64,000 nucleotides of DNA, taken from the NCBI RefSeq assembly GCF_018831695.1, contig NC_056708.1:3227353-3291352 (forward strand). The letters run 5' to 3'. The notes below the pieces were generated by a model that worked only from the letters and a program-made list of their open reading frames with translations, ran no database searches and was not told the DNA's origin. Of this stretch, positions 1 to 11,360 are shown piece after piece. This DNA comes from Puntigrus tetrazona (Eukaryota; Chordata; Actinopteri; Cypriniformes; Cyprinidae). How positions within the stretch are numbered: position 1 is the stretch's first letter; each line of letters begins with the position of its first letter. Made by a program: the position numbers and the translations under genes.

Positions 1-1131
1 TTTTTTCCCTGTTTACTGCCTTTTAGATGAATCAGATGATCGTCATGAAAGGAGATGGATCAAATAAATCTCAAATAAAAAACTTGTTTGTTAAAATATA
101 GTCTATTCTCTGTACAATGATGTCATTTTTGTCAGTTTACTGCAAAATATGTGATTATGGCATCGTTTTAAAATGCGGGTTTGCAAAAATCTGTAAAAAA
201 AAATAAATAAAAAAATGCAGCAGAACTGAAGGTACATAACAAAGAATACATAACAAAGAATATATTTTCCCTTGGAATATTGTGCAATGATAAATAATGT
301 ACAACAAAACCCCTAGTAAAATAACACAACAAATGTGACTGCATCATGTTCAATAGTTTAAAAATAAACCAAGAAAGGAGCTGACAAAATTGAAGCGTGA
401 CAGAATTTAAATTTTTTAAATAAAAGTTGTTTATAGCTGTATCTTCAGCCACAATTTTTTAATTTTTCACAATTTTTCAGAAGCAAATGTAAATCAAAAA
501 CATATCTTAGTCTTTGTGTATTGTCTGCCTCTGAGGTAAACTCTGAGGGGGAAAAAAGCGAGAGGAACAGTGTGAACCGTGTTTGGAGAAAACCTGGAAA
601 GGACGAGAGTGAATCAGGAGCGTGCAGACCCTCGGGGCACTTTCCCAGAACCTGACGAACCTTTCCAGGCATGAACAATGACTGCAGAGAGCACTCACGC
701 CTGCAGCCTGCTCCAATTTATCTGATTAAAATCACCGCTGAATGCAAGAGAGCTGTGCTATTAATCTTCATTACAGGCAAATGCAAAGGAGAAGAGACAC
801 GCTTTTGACAGGGCTTTGAATAAACAGCCCGTGACTCAGCAGCACTCACAAAGCACCGTATCCACTGAATAAAGAGAAATCTAGAGCTGCTCGCTATTTC
901 AATCACGGCGGAAAACAAAACAGCTAATGAATGTATTCAATGTGAGCATTAGTGCAGCTGTTGTAATTACTTTTTAGGTTGATAGTGTCTTCAGTACCTT
1001 TGTCAAGCTACCGGTGCACCGGCTATACTGTCTCACGGTGAAGAACTGTTGCTATGGATGTTGAACTGCCCTTGTGAAAAAAAAAGTACATACTTTATCC
1101 TTTAATATACTTAAATTATTAATATCTCATT
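1..1131. other. AT-rich noncoding DNA, no gene seen
   Basis: No open frame here has codon structure, splice sites or similarity to a family I know. The stretch at about 530-900 is less AT-rich and free of obvious repeats, so it could be conserved noncoding sequence, but I cannot test that. Confidence 0.5.
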
Positions 1132-1216
1132 TGTAGACGTGAGATATGGCTGTATATTGACACGGCTGTGATTTGACCTTAGCTGTGATGATACACAGCC
1201 ATATCTTGCATCTACG
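1132..1216. repeat. Imperfect palindrome, short hairpin repeat
   Basis: The left arm (GTAGACGTGAGATATGGCTG) and the reverse complement of the right arm (GTAGATGCAAGATATGGCTG) match over about 20 bp. A second complementary pair around GGCTGTGAT/AGCTGTGAT lies inside. This gives an 85-bp foldback typical of a short palindromic MITE. I see no coding capacity. Assignment to a named fish MITE is not possible from sequence alone. Confidence 0.6.
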
Positions 1217-1433
1217 AATATTGCTAATTTAAAGTAAGATATTGCGCTTATACAACAGTTTGATGGCACAAGTGTGTAAATGCACGTTTTTTAAAGGCCT
1301 CCATTGTGCAGAACTAGTACCTTCTGCCACATATTCAAACAATTAATAATTATTTCATAATGATGTTAAACGGTTAATCATTTTAACAGCTAAGCCCAAT
1401 CCTCCATTACAATTCCAAAACATCATTTTAAAA

Positions 1434-2395
1434 CTACAACCTGAATTCCAGAAAGGCTGGTACCTTTTTTACATTTGAATAAAGTGATAACTAAAAGACT
1501 TAAATCACAGAAGTCGATAGAACAATGATAACATAAAGGTTTAAACTGAGAAATTATATGTACGAATTGAGCTTGTTTCAAATTTGATGCCTGTTACAGG
1601 TCTCAAAATATTTGGGATGGGGGAAATTTTTACCATCCTCTTTTTAAAAACAGTTTTGGTGTTAGAATTTGGGTCCTATTCTTGCCTAATATAGGTTTCC
1701 ATCTGCTGAAGAGTTTTTGGCCCCAAAATGATTTTTTTTTCTTTCCATTGCCAGTTGTTCTCTATAGGTGAAGGAATTGGACTGCAGGTAGGCCAATTCA
1801 GCAGCCAGATTTTTTCAGTAGTCCTGGCCTCATTTGGTAGTGTCAACGAACAGAATCATGCCGACAAGTGATGTTTTGTGAGGGCCTGAAGACCGCGGGC
1901 ATCTAAAAACAGTCCTCAGTCCCTTACACATAGAGATTTTAAATTATTCTAAATTTTGATGATGTTATACATGTAGATGATGAGATTTGCAAAACCTTTG
2001 CAATTCGACATTGAGGGACATTGTTTTTAAAGTATTCCACAATATTTTTATGCACTCTTTCACAGACTGGAGAGCCTCTGCCCATCTTTACTTCTGAGAG
2101 ACTCTGCCATTCTAAGATATCCATTTATGTTCCAGACCTGATGTCAGTTGCCTTAATTGCTAGATGTTCTCCCAGCTGAATCTTTTAAAATGTTCCCTTT
2201 GTTGGACCCATTTCAACTCTTTGGAAAACTGTAGAAGGCATGAAATGAGTTCATTTAGTGGAAACAAATGTAAACAATGTGAAGTCCAAACATTTATTAT
2301 GTTACCCATGTTCTATTGTGAATAAAATATTGGCTCATGTGATTTTAGTCTTATGGTTTAACCTCACCCCCAACATTTCCAGAATTTGGGTTGGA
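1434..2395 (-). mobile_element. Tc1/mariner-like transposon, internally deleted
   Basis: The ends are imperfect inverted repeats: ACAACCTGAATTCCAGAAAGGCTGG on the left matches the reverse complement of CCAACATTTCCAGAATTTGGGTTGG on the right at most positions. On the - strand, positions 1939-2124 encode the N-terminal helix-turn-helix DNA-binding region of a Tc1-type transposase (MGRGSPVCERVHKN, then an IAKVLQISSST recognition-helix-like segment). A C-terminal scrap near 1740-1830 resembles the region around the third catalytic acidic residue (SPIEN). The catalytic core between them is missing, so the copy is dead. This end sequence is common in fish genomes; the family assignment is from memory. 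Confidence 0.8.
1939..2124 (-). pseudogene. Tc1-like transposase fragment, DNA-binding HTH
   Basis: Sixty-one residues remain open. MGRGSPVCERVHKNIVEYF followed by VPQCRIAKVLQISSST has the spacing of the first helix-turn-helix of fish Tc1-like transposases, which bind the terminal inverted repeats. The frame then runs into unrelated residues and a stop where the family would continue into the second HTH and the DDE catalytic core. No intact transposase can be made from this copy. Confidence 0.7.
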
Positions 2396-2654
2396 GTCAC
2401 AAAAGGAATGTTGATTTGCATTTGATCCAGCATTATTTCTTTATTCATGCATATTATTTACAATAAAACATTCTGATTTACATTTACAGCATTGCAGTGT
2501 ACTTATTGGTTGCATATTACAAGCTGTTGTTAAAAGTAAAAACTTCTGTTTCATATAAAAGTATTTACTGCTGAATCGTAGAATTAAAATCACCGTCATG
2601 TACACACGCATACTGTTTCCTTAATACTAAATACTACAGTTATTTATATAAAAT

Positions 2655-3186
2655 TGTTATGATCCCAGTGGGAATTAAACCCAGGTCCACAGTGAGTTAA
2701 CCGTTGGCATTTACTACTACACCACTGGAACAGGTGAACCCCAGTTATGAAGGAAACAAACAAGAGAGTATGACTCTTTAGGTTTCTTTTACTCATGATG
2801 AACAAAAATTAATTCCAAAAACCAGAGTACAATCTCAGAGTCATTTTACAGGAACAGCCATAAAGGAACTCAAAAAACACTTCTTGATTGTAAGGTCTGA
2901 ATGTAATCCCAAAAGGAAAACTTCCCTTAAACATCAGGCAGGGGAAAAGTGGCACGCACGCACACACACACACACACACACTCACAAAAAAAAACTACTG
3001 ACAACAACATACTCCAACAGAAATCAAGACTGAACAAGAACAACAGGCAGTCAGACATTTAAATAAGGTTGGTCATTAAGACTGATTGAGAACAGGTGTG
3101 CTACAAGTCTCTAACAATAAGGTGATCTGGGGCAGAAAGGGCGCAATCAAGTGGTGAACCCAGGCAATCTCAGGCAGAACATTACA
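2655..3186 (-). mobile_element. 3' LTR of truncated gypsy (chromovirus-type) element
   Basis: Read on the - strand, the LTR starts TGTAATG just after a purine tract (AAAAAAGGGGG, + strand 3187-3198) and ends CATAACA at 2655, giving 532 bp with TG...CA ends. It directly follows the 3' end of the gypsy pol remnant at 3.3-5.2 kb, as expected for a 3' LTR. It contains a (CA)n microsatellite at about 2957-2981 and, near its distal end, a tRNA-like segment (2658-2735). No partner LTR lies in the window, so ages and target duplications cannot be read. Confidence 0.75.
2957..2981. repeat. (CA)n microsatellite inside the LTR
   Basis: About a dozen CA dinucleotides preceded by a CGCA variant run; followed by an A-rich tract. 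Confidence 0.9.
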
Positions 3187-3198
3187 GGACCCCCTTTT
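3187..3198 (-). promoter_or_regulatory. Polypurine tract of gypsy element
   Basis: On the - strand this reads as a run of A followed by GGGGG immediately before the LTR start TGTAATG. This is the position and composition of the primer for plus-strand DNA synthesis in LTR retrotransposons. Confidence 0.65.
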
Positions 3199-3299
3199 TT
3201 AGAAACATCCCTTGATGTTCCCAATGGCTTGGTTAGAGTGAAGACAATAAAAGTCCCTAATAAGAGTCTTGTCCAGGATGTGGCAAGCAGGGACCCAAG

Positions 3300-5165
3300 T
3301 TCACTCCTCTGGTCCAAATACCTCCCAATCTACAAGAAACTGTCGTCTTCTCCAAATCAGTTGAGTGTCCAGTAACCGCCGGACTGTGTATGCTGGCTGA
3401 CCATCAATTATTTGTGGTGCTGGGATTGGCCTGGTAGCAGGAGAGAGAGGGCTGTATCTGAAAGGTTTTAAGTGTGAGATATGAAAGGTGGGGTGAATGC
3501 GCAAAGACCTGGGGAGTAAGAGCCGGTAGGAGACAGGATTTACTCTCCTTATAAGCTTGAATGGTGCTATGAATCTAGGAGCCAATTTGCGTGACTCAAC
3601 CTTGAGGGGAAGGTCCTTGCTTGAGAGCCAGACTTTCTGCCCTGGGCAAAGTATTGGTGCTGGTCTGCACCAACAGTTGGCCTGTTGCTGTTGTAACTCA
3701 AAAGACTTGAGAAGCGCAGCCCGGGCCTTCCTCCATATCCTACGTCACCGTTGAACCAGTTGCTGGGCAGATGGGACACCGACCTCAGACTCCTGCTCAG
3801 AAAACAAAGGAGGTGGAAAATCATATTGACATAACCATTGCAGAATGGCAGAGGGTATTGTGTGCAAATTCTGCCCAAATCAGATGTTTACTCCAGGAAG
3901 TTGGGTTAGATGACACCAGGAATCTCAAGGTTGTTTCAATGTCTTGGTTAGTACGCTCTTTCTGTTCATTAGACTCATGGATGAAAGCCTGATGATAGAC
4001 TGGCTGTAGCTCCAATAAGCTGGCAGAAGGACTTCCAGAACCTGGATGCAAACTGAGGACCACAGTCTTACACAACATCTTGGGGAAAGCCATGCAACCT
4101 AAAGACATGCTGCATTACAATCTCTGATGGAAGCTTTGGCAATGGTATAAGGTGACAAGCCTTTGAAAATCTGTCAACCACTACCAAAATCACTTTGTTA
4201 CCTTGTGAGGGAGGTAGACCAGTTACAAAGTCCATAGAAATATGTAACCACGGCTGAGCAGGAACAGGGAGGGGTTGCAGGAGACTTTGAGGGAGGGATC
4301 TGGAATCCTTATTCTGAGCACAAATGGAGCAGGCAGCATCATCAGCCATCTCGTTTTTGGCCACCAGAAACGTCTGCCTTTGAACTCCATACATACTGAC
4401 ATACATTTGATGAGGAGTGTCCCCACTGTAAAAAATATCAGCGCACTGCTTTAGGTGCAAAGAGATGGCAGGTCATTACTTGGTCAGCCTCTTGCTGCTG
4501 TGCCTTTCGAACTAAGGTCTCCACTCCTCATCTGACTGGTGCCACAATCCTGGAGGGGTGAATGACGGTTAAAGAATAAAGCCCACCGAGTTTAGCTTCT
4601 TGGCCTCTTGAATATAGGCTAGATTTTTGTGATCTGTCCATGCAACAAAGGAGTGCTTGGCTCCCTCCAACCAATGCCTCCACTTTCCAATGCCAGTTTG
4701 ACTGCTAATAACTCCCTGTTCCCGATGGCATAATTCCTTTCTGCAGGAGAAAGCTTGTGTGAAAAGAAAGCACATGGATACAATTTATTGTCCCTTAAGG
4801 TATGTTGGGAGAGAACAGCTCCAACCCCTACCTTGGAGGCATCTATCTCCACAATGAAGGGCAGCTCAGGATCTGGAATAGTTAGTAAAGGTGCTGAGGT
4901 AAATAGACCTTTCAGTCTGCTGAAGGCTCTTTCCGCCTCTTCTGTCCACTGGAAACCCTTAACATCCTTCCTAGTGAGAGTGGTTAGGTCAGCAATTGCA
5001 CTGAAATTTCGAATGAATGCAGGGTCCATCTGAATATGGCCCTTAGAAACAATGAAACCCAAAAAGGAAACCTCTTCAACGTGAAACTCACTTTTCTCAA
5101 ATTTGACAAACAGATGATTTCTCAGGAGCTGCTGAAGGACCAGGCGTACATGCTGCATGTGTTCC
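3300..5165 (-). pseudogene. 5'-truncated gypsy pol: RT end, RNase H, integrase, chromodomain
   Basis: In - strand order the remnant reads as follows. First, the RT thumb (FVKFEKSEFH, FLGFIVSKGHI) and the RNase H start with DASKVGVGAVLSQ (5158-4619). Next, the RNase H end with WTDHKNLAYI (4775-4569). Then the integrase zinc and core region with CSICAQNK and MDFVTGLPPSQG (4460-4068), and more integrase (4108-3821). Last, a C-terminal segment with FIAPFKLIRRVNPVSYRL and a chromodomain-like tail ending FLVDWEVFGPEE (3585-3301). The tail marks it as a chromovirus-type Ty3/gypsy element. Frames shift several times and everything upstream of the RT thumb, including gag, is absent. The break is near 5165. 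Confidence 0.88.
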
Positions 5166-5412
5166 TGGAGGTTAAATAAAAATGAATAAAATGTTATTTG
5201 TTAAATAAATTTGTTTAAAAAAAACACAACAGCCATTTTAAAAGTGCCACATTTAATCAATAGTTCAAAGGCAGCACTCTGATATACAGCACTGAATTTA
5301 CATGAACATGAGATTTTGCCAAAACTATTTGCTCTGTAAAAAATAATAGATTATGACACCTAAGACTGCATGTTATATTTTCCAAAACAAATGATATCTC
5401 AATGTTTTACCA

Positions 5413-5525
5413 CTATAAAGACACCAGAGTAACAGCAGTAACATCCAGAAGATCTGGCAGGTGAGGTGCTCTCGCTGCAGATTCATGTGCACAGAACAGC
5501 TGCTGATGCCCTGGAACTTGCGTCT
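5413..5525 (-). CDS. Exon-like segment B, possible terminal coding exon, unidentified
   Basis: On the - strand a good acceptor (TTAAATGTTTTCAG) is followed by 113 bp: two bases and then 36 open codons (TQVPGHQQLF...TLVSL) to a TAG stop. The downstream 250 bp is AT-rich and holds an ATTAAA at about 5252-5257, as a short 3' UTR would. The exon would begin in phase 1, matching the phase at the end of exon-like segment A at 8017-8190. I do not recognise the protein. The GHQQLF...LPDLLD...VTLVSL pattern loosely recalls the end of a ubiquitin-like fold, but that is weak. It could be chance or a lost gene remnant. Confidence 0.3.
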
Positions 5526-5717
5526 CTGAAAACATTTAAGCAAATCTTTACTAACAAACCACATTGAGGTCTCTTAAAAACTGGATTTAACGACACAAAA
5601 CAGTATGATTTCTAAAATTAAAGTGGATTTGGGCATCCGCCATGACACCTGCTGTGAGAAATATGGCAAAATCAGTAAGCGAGATGATACATCATTAAAA
5701 CAGTAAAACGGCTGTCA

Positions 5718-5830
5718 GTTACCAACATTCTTCAGATTATCTTCTTTTGTCATCAACAGAACGAAACTTCCAACAGGTTTAGAAAAACTTGAGGGTAAGT
5801 AAATGTGTGAATTATTGCTTTAATATATTC
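5718..5830. repeat. Dispersed fish repeat fragment
   Basis: The run GTTACCAACATTCTTCAGATTATCTTC through ACTTGAGGGTAAGTAAATG matches, from memory, a very common cyprinid interspersed repeat whose end reads GGTGAACTATCCCTTTA. A second piece of the same family lies at 41795-41910. Confidence 0.6.
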
Positions 5831-8016
5831 AAAATAGTTTTAAACTCTATAGCATCAGTTCTCACAGTCCCCAAAGTGCCGTACAGCAGCTATCTTTCTG
5901 ATTATTTGTAGATATATAAAAATCCTGGTCGAGGGCGCCAAAGAAGGTTATATATAATGGAATTCTGCTTCCACAGCATATGAATAATGCAATTGGTAAT
6001 GTTACTCACTACTCCTGGGCCTCTAGAGATGTTTGTCTCTAGATATTGCATTGCTGCGCTCTGTGTGTTTATGCGGTCAGCATAATATGGTACTACTCCT
6101 CTCTGTTCACCCCACCAGATATTATTTTATTAACATAAAAAAAATATGTTTCTTAAACACACTTTATGTGGCCGGTGGTACACTTTGCATCATTGTATTC
6201 AAAGACCTTCAGAATACAGCCTGACCTTTAGTGATTATTTTTAATTAAATAAGTGCCATTGTGTGTTTTTGTTTGCCAACTGTACAACTTTGTCAGTGTT
6301 TATTGGCTTTGTTAAAACAAGAAAAAATATTTTCAAAAATCTGTAACATTCCGGCACAGTAATCTCTTAAGAATCATCCTGTATTTCACACATTTCATGT
6401 GCGACCATGCATTTAATGTGTGAACACACTTGACCTCTTTGGCTAAATATGTGCCATTGACATCTGTGCTGCTCTGGTCACAGTTTAGCAGAAATCAGAG
6501 GAGAGCCGCTCTTAAAATAGGGCCTTACAATGATGCCAGACAAAGCAGCATTCGCTCCAGGGGCTTAACCTGAATCTATCAATGCAAACAAGTCTGGTCA
6601 TTCAGCGGAAGAAAAGCACTTCTGGGCACCAAGGAGCCCTGACAACTGACAAACTCCATGCCAGGCCGTGCCCTGCAGTCTGTGCCAGACAGTGTCATTA
6701 GTTAGTTAAGGAGCCATTGCCGAATCCGTCCAGATCAATAGAACTAATTTACTGTTTTGAGACACCCTGGCCAGTCTGTAATGTAGCACTAATCTTTATT
6801 TGTGGGGAGCACAACAAGAACATATGAAAAGTCTAATAAATGCTTAGCAAGGCTTTTATTAATTTATGCATTTGTTCTTTCTAGGTCCATTAGAAAAGAA
6901 ACAATGAACATTTCATAGCTTAATATAATTGTCAAAGAGCAAGAAAATCTGAAAATAACTGATTTTGTAACACACTTATTTGATCGAATTAGATTTAGAT
7001 TTGTTAAATCGACAATAGAACGGGGACATGTCACAACTTTAGCGTTCCAGGGCCATTAAGCGAGAAAACAATTGTACCATGCTTTGAATGCATAATTCAC
7101 GGTATTGGTTTATTTATGAGACTGCTGGTCATTTTACGAGATCTAATATATGTTGCAATTACCTGAGCTCAGAATGCGTTTGTGCTCTGGCCATTTGGCA
7201 ATAAGATCTGCTGGAATGGAATGGTGTTGATGTTGTCTCATGTAATCACAATCAAACCTTGTGAGGTGTTAAAGTGAGAGAGTGCAAATGGCAATTCTTT
7301 GGTTTGGAAACGTAATGATTACGCACACACAAGTAGAGACTGACCTTTAACAAAACTCTATTACTGGTAAATTAATTGTTATTTGTAGAGTCATTTATGT
7401 TTATGTATACAGTACAGTAGATTTAGAGCTGATTCGTTCTGTGCAAAGACCTTTACATAAAAACAATCTTTTTCAAATAAATGCTGTTAGTTTGAACTCT
7501 CCATTCATCAAAGAATAATGAAAAAGTGTATCATGGTTTCCACATAAATATGAAGCGACAAGATTGTTTTCAACACTGATTTCAATCTTTTAAGTTGAAT
7601 CTTTTCCTAACCCTGAATTTGTTGATTCAAGTCACACAACTACTGAACAATGTAACTCGCTGTTGTGACTGTTTTCAGAAAACGTAACAAACAGTTGAAT
7701 AGCCGACGACTTCCATTGTATAGAAAAATACTTTGACCAACATCATGCAGGTAATCAACCAATCATGGAATGTGAGAAGGTTGGATCCACGGGAAACATA
7801 AAAATGCAAACTGTATACGTTTATGCAAATTTGAAATCCCGCCAGAAAAAGAAGATGTCACGGTCACCCCAGTAATGACAGAACTTGCAACCATTAACAA
7901 TGCTTTTGGAAAATGCACCTCTGGTTTGGAAAGACATGAGAATGCTAACCGATTTTGTGAGTGAACTATTTCTAATTCAAGAGAAAATATAATTGATGCA
8001 AGACACACAAAGTTAC
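5831..8016. other. Noncoding stretch, with a candidate conserved element
   Basis: No gene is seen on the + strand; on the - strand this would be intron between exon-like segments A and B. Positions about 6440-6790 and 7010-7310 have balanced composition, lack repeats and resemble deeply conserved noncoding elements by texture only. This needs an alignment. Confidence 0.4.
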
Positions 8017-8190
8017 CACCATCCTTGTGTTTCCACAAAACTCTCAAGGTAACTTTATACTGTCTTCTTTCTGCTTCTTGAGATCCAACCTTTTCACATA
8101 AACAATCTTCCCTGTCAGCTTTCATTTGGTTGTGTGTCTCTTGTGCCATTTCCTCGACCTTTCCTTGGATGCTTTGAGCCTCCGTGCATG
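8017..8190 (-). CDS. Exon-like segment A, possible internal coding exon, unidentified
   Basis: On the - strand an acceptor (TTTGTAATTATAG) opens a 174-bp stretch with no stop in one frame. It reads CTEAQSIQGKVEEMAQETHN..., continues with a charged helical stretch rich in E, K and Q, and ends RRQYKVTLRVLWKHKDG at a GTAACT donor. The exon would be phase 1 to phase 1, and the next candidate exon at 5413-5525 starts in the matching phase. I cannot name the product and see no further upstream exon I trust. The alternative is a chance open frame. Confidence 0.3.
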
Positions 8191-9502
8191 CTATAATTAC
8201 AAAGAGGCAGTCATTCCTGTGAAAGACCAGTCATGATATATTACACATTAGCCAGCTGCTGATGAGTCATGTTTCTCTGCCGTTATGAAGAGCAGCAAGG
8301 GCTTTCCTTGATGGATTGCTGGTGTAATTACATTTAGCACAATGTAAGGGTTGACTGTCCATGCTTAAATAATTTTGTCATAGCAATGACTGTTGAATTC
8401 ACAGATACTTTAAATATATAAATGAATTCCTACAAAATACAGCTTTTCTTGCATTAGCATGCCAGTCATGTGGTGCTTTGAGATATAAAGTGATTGCTGT
8501 TAAATAGTTCTGTTAACTATAATTATGTGAAAACAATATGTATCATATTTGGATGTATGTGATAACTGGTCGTGAATGATTTATGCAATCATATATGATA
8601 TTTTCATCAAAAACATCTATTTTTCACTTTGTTCTTTTTTAGACACTGTTCGAAATGAAGTATTATAACAAACATATTGCACTTTAAGCTTTAACTGGAA
8701 CACAAAAGAATAAAATACACAATGAATCATGATAACTAGTAATCAAATTATAGGTTATTAAAGCCAATTACACAAAGTTCGCTAAGCAAGGCCTCGACCC
8801 TCATTGTAGCAATAACAAACAGAATGATTATCTAATCTTATTGGTACTCATATTCAGCCGAGATGGGTCCCTAAATAGTAGAAGACAATGAGTACAAGGT
8901 ATTATTTGTGCAGTTGTGTGTATTATTTTTTATTTTATGAAGTTGGGATCCAGAGCAAGGTTAGTATGAAGTAATATGACATTAAAGTAGATTGGAAATA
9001 GCAGTTTGACAGTTATTGGGACTTTGTTCCACCAGTTTCTGCAGTGATATGATGGTACTTCATGGCAAAGGCTTTTGCTTAAGTTCGTCAAAGACAACTT
9101 TATTGTCAATTCTGCTATATGTGCAACAGTGGTCAAGAGTGGTCATATTTCATTTTTGATAGAAAAGAAAACGAAGCAGTGAGAGATAGTAAATTGTGTG
9201 TTGACTAGTGACAGTTGCTAGCCATTGCTTACATATGTTTAGCGAAGTCAGAGATATCTTTCTTGAGAGTAACAGTGGTATAAAATGCAGTTGAGCAGCA
9301 TTAGCATAGTCTAGAACAGCTGTTCAAGCAGTAGGTATTGATGTGGAAATGTAATGGTCTAAGCACTGAACCCTGTGGTATTGTTTCCACAGTGATGTTT
9401 ATCATCTCAAATGAAGACACCAAATGTTGTAACTTAAATGTTGCTGTCATGATACAAGTGTTTATTCATTGAAATAAAGTGCTATGTGAATAAAGGTAAC
9501 AA
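8191..9502. other. AT-rich noncoding DNA, no gene seen
   Basis: Low-complexity AT-rich sequence with short open frames that lack coding texture. No repeat family is recognised. Confidence 0.45.
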
Positions 9503-9720
9503 GTCAAGTCACCTTTATTTATATAGCGCTTTTAACAATAGAGAGTGTCACCAACTAAGCAAGCCAGAGGCAACACCGGCAAGGAACCAAAACTCCATCA
9601 GTGACAGAATGGAGTAAAAACCAGGCTCAGATGGTGGGCCAGTTCTCCTCTGGCCAGACGCAACCAGCAGTTCAATTCCAACTGCAGCAAAGTTGTCTAA
9701 CAAGGATATGGTATGTCCAC
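9503..9720. repeat. Dispersed fish repeat (CACCTTTATTTATATAGCGC type)
   Basis: The segment begins TCAAGTCACCTTTATTTATATAGCGC and continues with AAGGAACCAAAACTCCATC, TGACAGAATGGAG, GGCCAGTTCTCCTCTGGCCAGACG and CAGTTCAATTCCA. This series is characteristic of a very abundant cyprinid interspersed repeat (recognised from memory). A short relative (TTTGTATAGCACATTTAAAAGCAACC...AAGTGCTTTAC) occurs at about 21110-21170. The open frame on the - strand here is a by-product. Confidence 0.7.
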
Positions 9721-10690
9721 AGGATGCTTTACATTTCATTTCTTCTCTCATGTGCCTAGTTGGGTTGCTACAGAGAATATCGGAGAACATTAGCATCCAG
9801 GTTGCATACAACGACAAAGAAACTTCCATTTAGATGGATGAGAATGCTAACCGATCTCTCTGTTATGCATGCGCAAGCTAATATGGTAATGTAAACCTAA
9901 AGCTGGAGTTTTTATTATTTATTCATTCATCCATTCGGGACATCACTGCCTTGACACATTTATGTTTTTGTAGTTTATTTTCAGGATCCCAAAACACAGT
10001 CATGGTCAAAATGCATAAAAGCGTTTATCACACTGTCTATCAATGACTTCATGAAGAAAGAAAAAATATACTTAATAAATACTGTGAATTTTTTTACTTT
10101 AATTACCCATTACGCATCGATTATATAAAGATTATATTTGCGAATGCAAATTTTGCCCTTAATTCAATAAAAGTTACATAAGGCAAAAAAATGAAAAAGA
10201 AACAAAATTCAAACTTTACTTACTTAACAATTCTAGCAAAACCAAAAAAGCAACTTAAGAGCGAAAATGCAAGCCAGTCAACCGAATTACAAGTGATTTA
10301 CGACACCACTAAGATTTCATCTGGTCTTCATCGTCAGACTCACATCCTTTTATGTCCTATCATTATTTATTCATTCAAGGGTTTATAATTTATTGCTCTT
10401 CTCTTTACTTCTCTAGAAAAAAAGGACTAAGAGTTCTTTTTGTTCTAAAGCAAAATAGCTGAGCTTAGGCTATAGTCAAGGCTTCTTGTTCAAAATGCTT
10501 TGCATTTCAATCTCCATGTTGACATCATTTGATAATTGAAGTAAGCCACAATGTGGTATTGATTTCTGTTACCCTGTTGTCCCAGAATGTAACATCGCAC
10601 TCATATAAATATTTCAAACTCAAAAGCAAGATTTAGCACTCAAATGTTTTCTGAGAAAATCTAAGAATGTTACACATATTTATTCCACAG
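9721..10690. other. AT-rich noncoding DNA, no gene seen
   Basis: No supported gene, RNA or named repeat. It includes short A-rich stretches around 10180-10260. Confidence 0.45.
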
Positions 10691-10802
10691 GCTTGCGATG
10701 TGTGCCTACAGCGAAGAACTGGCATCAATTTCAGTGCCTCTAAAATTTACGGCCCTCCAACTCCCCCCTCTCGATAAGGTCTCAGCTGTGGCGAGCAGCC
10801 AG
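10691..10802 (+). CDS. Exon-like segment C, unidentified
   Basis: A 112-bp stretch lies between a good acceptor (TTTATTCCACAG) and a donor (CAG|GTAATT). One frame is open throughout (LAMCAYSEELASISVPLKFT... to ...VSAVASSQ) and ends on a codon boundary. A second exon-like piece at 11630-11673 starts open in that same phase. The sequence is less AT-rich than its flanks. I recognise no family; it may equally be a noncoding RNA exon, a conserved enhancer or chance. Confidence 0.22.
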
Positions 10803-11189
10803 GTAATTCACCTCTTATCATCTGTCCTTCAAATGAATGTCATGGGAATGAGAGGGCCAGGAGGTCAGAACCACTGTATGGTTATTCAAGCAGAGGATTG
10901 CTGTCGAGCACCATGAAGAATCACTGCTTTCAAACTCTGCTGGGTTACGCTGTTAATGCACAGGATGATGGAAAAATAGAGCCAAAACATGAGCGAACGA
11001 TAAATAGACTGAACATGGTCAATTTGCTGCTAGTAAAAGTACTTTGTTCTGGCATAATAACAACGTGTTAACGTGGAATACATACAAAATGCACATATGT
11101 GCACCAAAAATGTTGTTAAATCGGTTTTATTTAGTATAAGACAGTGGTTCTCATCTGGTACAGTAGGCCACAGGCTTGAATGAGGAAAT

Positions 11190-11360
11190 AGCTCCAATTC
11201 TTGCTATTAACAAATGATTAACTATGACTTTTCCCTCCATAAAATCCTAATTAAGCTGCTTATAAATACTTAGTAAGGACGTTAAGTTTAGGTCTTGGAC
11301 AGGATTGGAGATATAGAATATTATTGTGCAAAATATGTGCTTTACAAATATAATAAACTC
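11190..11360. repeat. Degenerate MITE copy (GCTGCTTATAAATA family)
   Basis: Contains CTATTAACAAATGATTAAC, AGCTGCTTATAAATACTTAGTAAGG, and GTTAAGTTTAGG...GGATTGGAGATATAGAATA. The same order of motifs recurs at 41292-41513, 46951-47094 and 54553-54676, which defines one dispersed family. Confidence 0.6.

Noticed and set aside
2658..2735. tRNA gene
   Set aside because: A and B boxes are degenerate and the stems do not fold into a full cloverleaf; it lies inside an LTR. Described as tRNA-like only.
3151..3375. + strand open frame over the gypsy LTR and pol junction
   Set aside because: It is antisense to clear chromodomain-type pol sequence.
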